A stretch of 64,000 nt of DNA from NCBI RefSeq assembly GCF_950295315.1, contig NW_026647649.1, positions 1 through 64,000 of the forward strand. The letters are read 5' to 3'. Source of the DNA: Erinaceus europaeus. Its lineage: Eukaryota; Chordata; Mammalia; Eulipotyphla; Erinaceidae. The translations under genes were made by a program, and so were the position numbers. The notes beneath the pieces are model-generated. The model was not told the DNA's origin. It made no database searches and saw only the letters and a program-made list of their open reading frames with translations. The number at the start of each line of letters is the position of its first letter. Within the stretch, counting starts at the first letter, position 1. Below are positions 62,617 to 64,000 of the stretch, one piece after another.

Positions 62617-63562
62617 GATGCTTTCGTTCTTCTACTTCCCTTTACATTTTGCATTTGTAAGGCTTCCCTGATGACCAGCCTCACACCATATAATGAATAG
62701 AAGGCAAGTGACCCAGGCTGTCTCTCCCGCCCCCCCCCCCCCACCTCCCCAGGAAGGTCTTGCCAGCTAGAGTGGCCATCTTTGCCTGGTCAGTTCATCA
62801 GGGAGCCCACGGCTTTGTAAAATTGCCTCTCTGCTGCTGTCCGACACTTCCCTTTCCTTCCTCTCCACATCTCCTGCAGCCTGTTACTTCATTTGCAGCA
62901 GTGGTCAGAGCAAGGCCATTCTGTTGGGTTTCCTTCTTTTGTTCTGTTTCTCCGTAAATTAATCAGGCACAGCCCTGTTTGCCTTCCTCCCAGCTTTAGG
63001 GGAGATTGCAGTTTGGGTGTTTAAGCGGACCGAGAGTTTCAGATTCTGGGGGTGTGCAGATCTTTCGGTGAAACCTTGCTTTGTGTTTCAGCAAAAAGTC
63101 TCTATCTATGGGGGGAGAGAGAGAGGAGGAAGAGTGTCTGTTCTGTATCTTTGCCACATAATGTCTAAAACGCTGTAGAGCCGAGTCACCTGGGGTGTCA
63201 CAGGGGATTGAAAACTTGGGGGAGACTCCGGACAGCTCTGGGGATTTGGGCTCCTCTCACAGAGTCACTCAGTGGGCCGTGTCCAGTCTGGACGTGCCAG
63301 GCAGAGTCACGGCAATCCTCAGGCCTGGGTGGGATGGAATGGGGTGGTCTGTGGGGCCCAGGGGGCTTTGTTCCCCAAGGCACAGGAGCTGGCTCGCAGT
63401 CACAGGGACTGTGTGAGCTGGGTTCTTCAGGAGCCTGTGGGAGCCAGGACCCAAGTGTGGACTATTTTGGGCAGAGCTGGCACGTGTGTGCCCTCAGGAG
63501 TGTGACCGACTGTCTCCCAGGATCACTCTGAAGATTGGAATTTTATTTATTTGCTGCTTCTC
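62617..63562. other. Unique GC-rich sequence
   Basis: A C-run at 62730-62742. Several overlapping short frames at 63195-63530 on both strands; none has a domain or exon-like boundary. Confidence 0.4.
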
Positions 63563-63601
63563 CCCCCTGCCCCCCCCCCCCACACACGCACACGCACACG
63601 C

Positions 63602-63645
<44 letters not shown>
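63563..63645. repeat. (C)n and (CA)n compound repeat
   Basis: C12 followed by CACACG units and about 17 pure CA units. Confidence 0.95.
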
Positions 63646-63967
63646 AAGAAGAAACCTAGCCCTTGAACCCTTGAGTCATGTTAAGGAGGAGTCTGAATCT
63701 GGGCTGCAGGGCAGGTGAGGGAGCTCAGTGGACTGCAGGCCCTGAAGCAGGAAGCCTGCCTCTCCCCCTTTGCTGCTCCAGATTCCTGGGGACAGTCTGG
63801 GGCCCCGGCATGTTTTGCTGAAGGGCCAGTGCCCAAGGACAAGCTTTGGGCTCCCTGTGGGCTCTGCAGGAAGGAGCTCTGGGGGCACAAGCCAGGCCCT
63901 CGGCTGACCAGGACTTGCTGAGGCCAAGTGCTGCCATGCCCCTTGGAGCCAGGGACAGTGTGGGACA
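63646..63967. other. Unique GC-rich sequence
   Basis: No repeat or gene recognised. Confidence 0.4.
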
Positions 63968-64000
63968 TTTTATTTATTTATTTTAATTATTGAGAGAGAC
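63968..64000 (-). mobile_element. SINE tail, cut by window end (antisense)
   Basis: TTTTATTTATTTATTTTAAT then TGAGAGAGAC is how antisense SINE-B or SINE-C copies start. The head would lie beyond the window. Confidence 0.5.

Noticed and set aside
1..64000. Prokaryotic operon, phage or plasmid content
   Set aside because: No ribosome-binding-site-led gene chains; the window is filled with mammalian retroposons and microsatellites.

Overview
This window is vertebrate nuclear DNA, almost certainly mammalian and most likely from a hedgehog (Erinaceidae). The species call is an inference. It rests on dozens of copies of tRNA-derived SINEs whose heads, bodies and tails match what I know of hedgehog (ERI-type) SINEs, plus a matching lineage-specific L1. 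Older pan-mammalian repeats are also present: a MER5A-like hAT relic, MIR, L2, MLT1/MaLR LTRs and old L1. I find no complete protein-coding gene, RNA gene, CRISPR array or prokaryotic operon. The window reads as intergenic or deep intronic sequence built from nested retroposons, microsatellites and moderately GC-rich unique stretches.

SINE labels used here. SINE-A has a GGAGTCGGGCGGTAGCGCAG-type head, a B box like GGTTCGAGCCC, a CT-rich body and a CAACAATAA-rich tail. SINE-B has a GGGGCCGGGTGGTGG head, a shorter body and an AATAAATAA tail. Either may carry an extra 3' module of about 60 bp (GGCCTCCAGGAGCAGTGG ... AATAACCCTGGAGGC). SINE-C is short, with a perfect pol III A box (TAGCATAATGG) and a B box (GGTTCAATCCC). 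SINE-D is a rarer element with a 'TTTCACTGCTCC' stretch. L1 comes with at least two unrelated 3' UTRs. Type 1 is long and ends ...AAATCACTAATAAAA. Type 2 is short, ends ...CATTAATCCCCCAATAAAG, and is the one attached to an ORF2 remnant at 50655-51345.

Layout. 1-12 kb: an antisense L1 3' UTR, then scattered SINEs, many with target-site duplications (TSDs), and an old L1 near 7.6-8.3 kb. 12-18.3 kb: MER5A-like relic, L1 stubs, L2, and a three-level nest (SINE-A in SINE-B in L1). 18.3-24 kb: mostly unique sequence with one exon-like open segment (18334-18486) and a four-copy 86-bp tandem repeat. 24-26.2 kb: MLT1 LTR and an L1 tail running into a 1.2-kb CA/CCACA array. 26.4-33 kb: several antisense L1s with nested SINEs, one holding a four-copy 53-bp tandem repeat. 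33-48 kb: SINE clusters separated by unique GC-rich blocks and antisense MaLR LTRs. 48-53 kb: microsatellites, an L1 with an intact ORF2 C-terminus, and a 584-bp triplet-phased polypyrimidine tract. 53-64 kb: a 2.5-kb unique block, duplicated L1 3' UTRs flanking a TTC array, more SINEs, a probable MaLR LTR and a unique 3' end.

There is no gene system to reconstruct. The biology visible here is retroposon turnover: nested insertions with intact TSDs, modular SINE architectures, SINEs landing in L1 tails, and large strand-asymmetric microsatellites. The one protein-coding lead is the exon-like segment at 18.3 kb, and it is weak. Coordinates of old repeats are approximate to about 10-20 bp.
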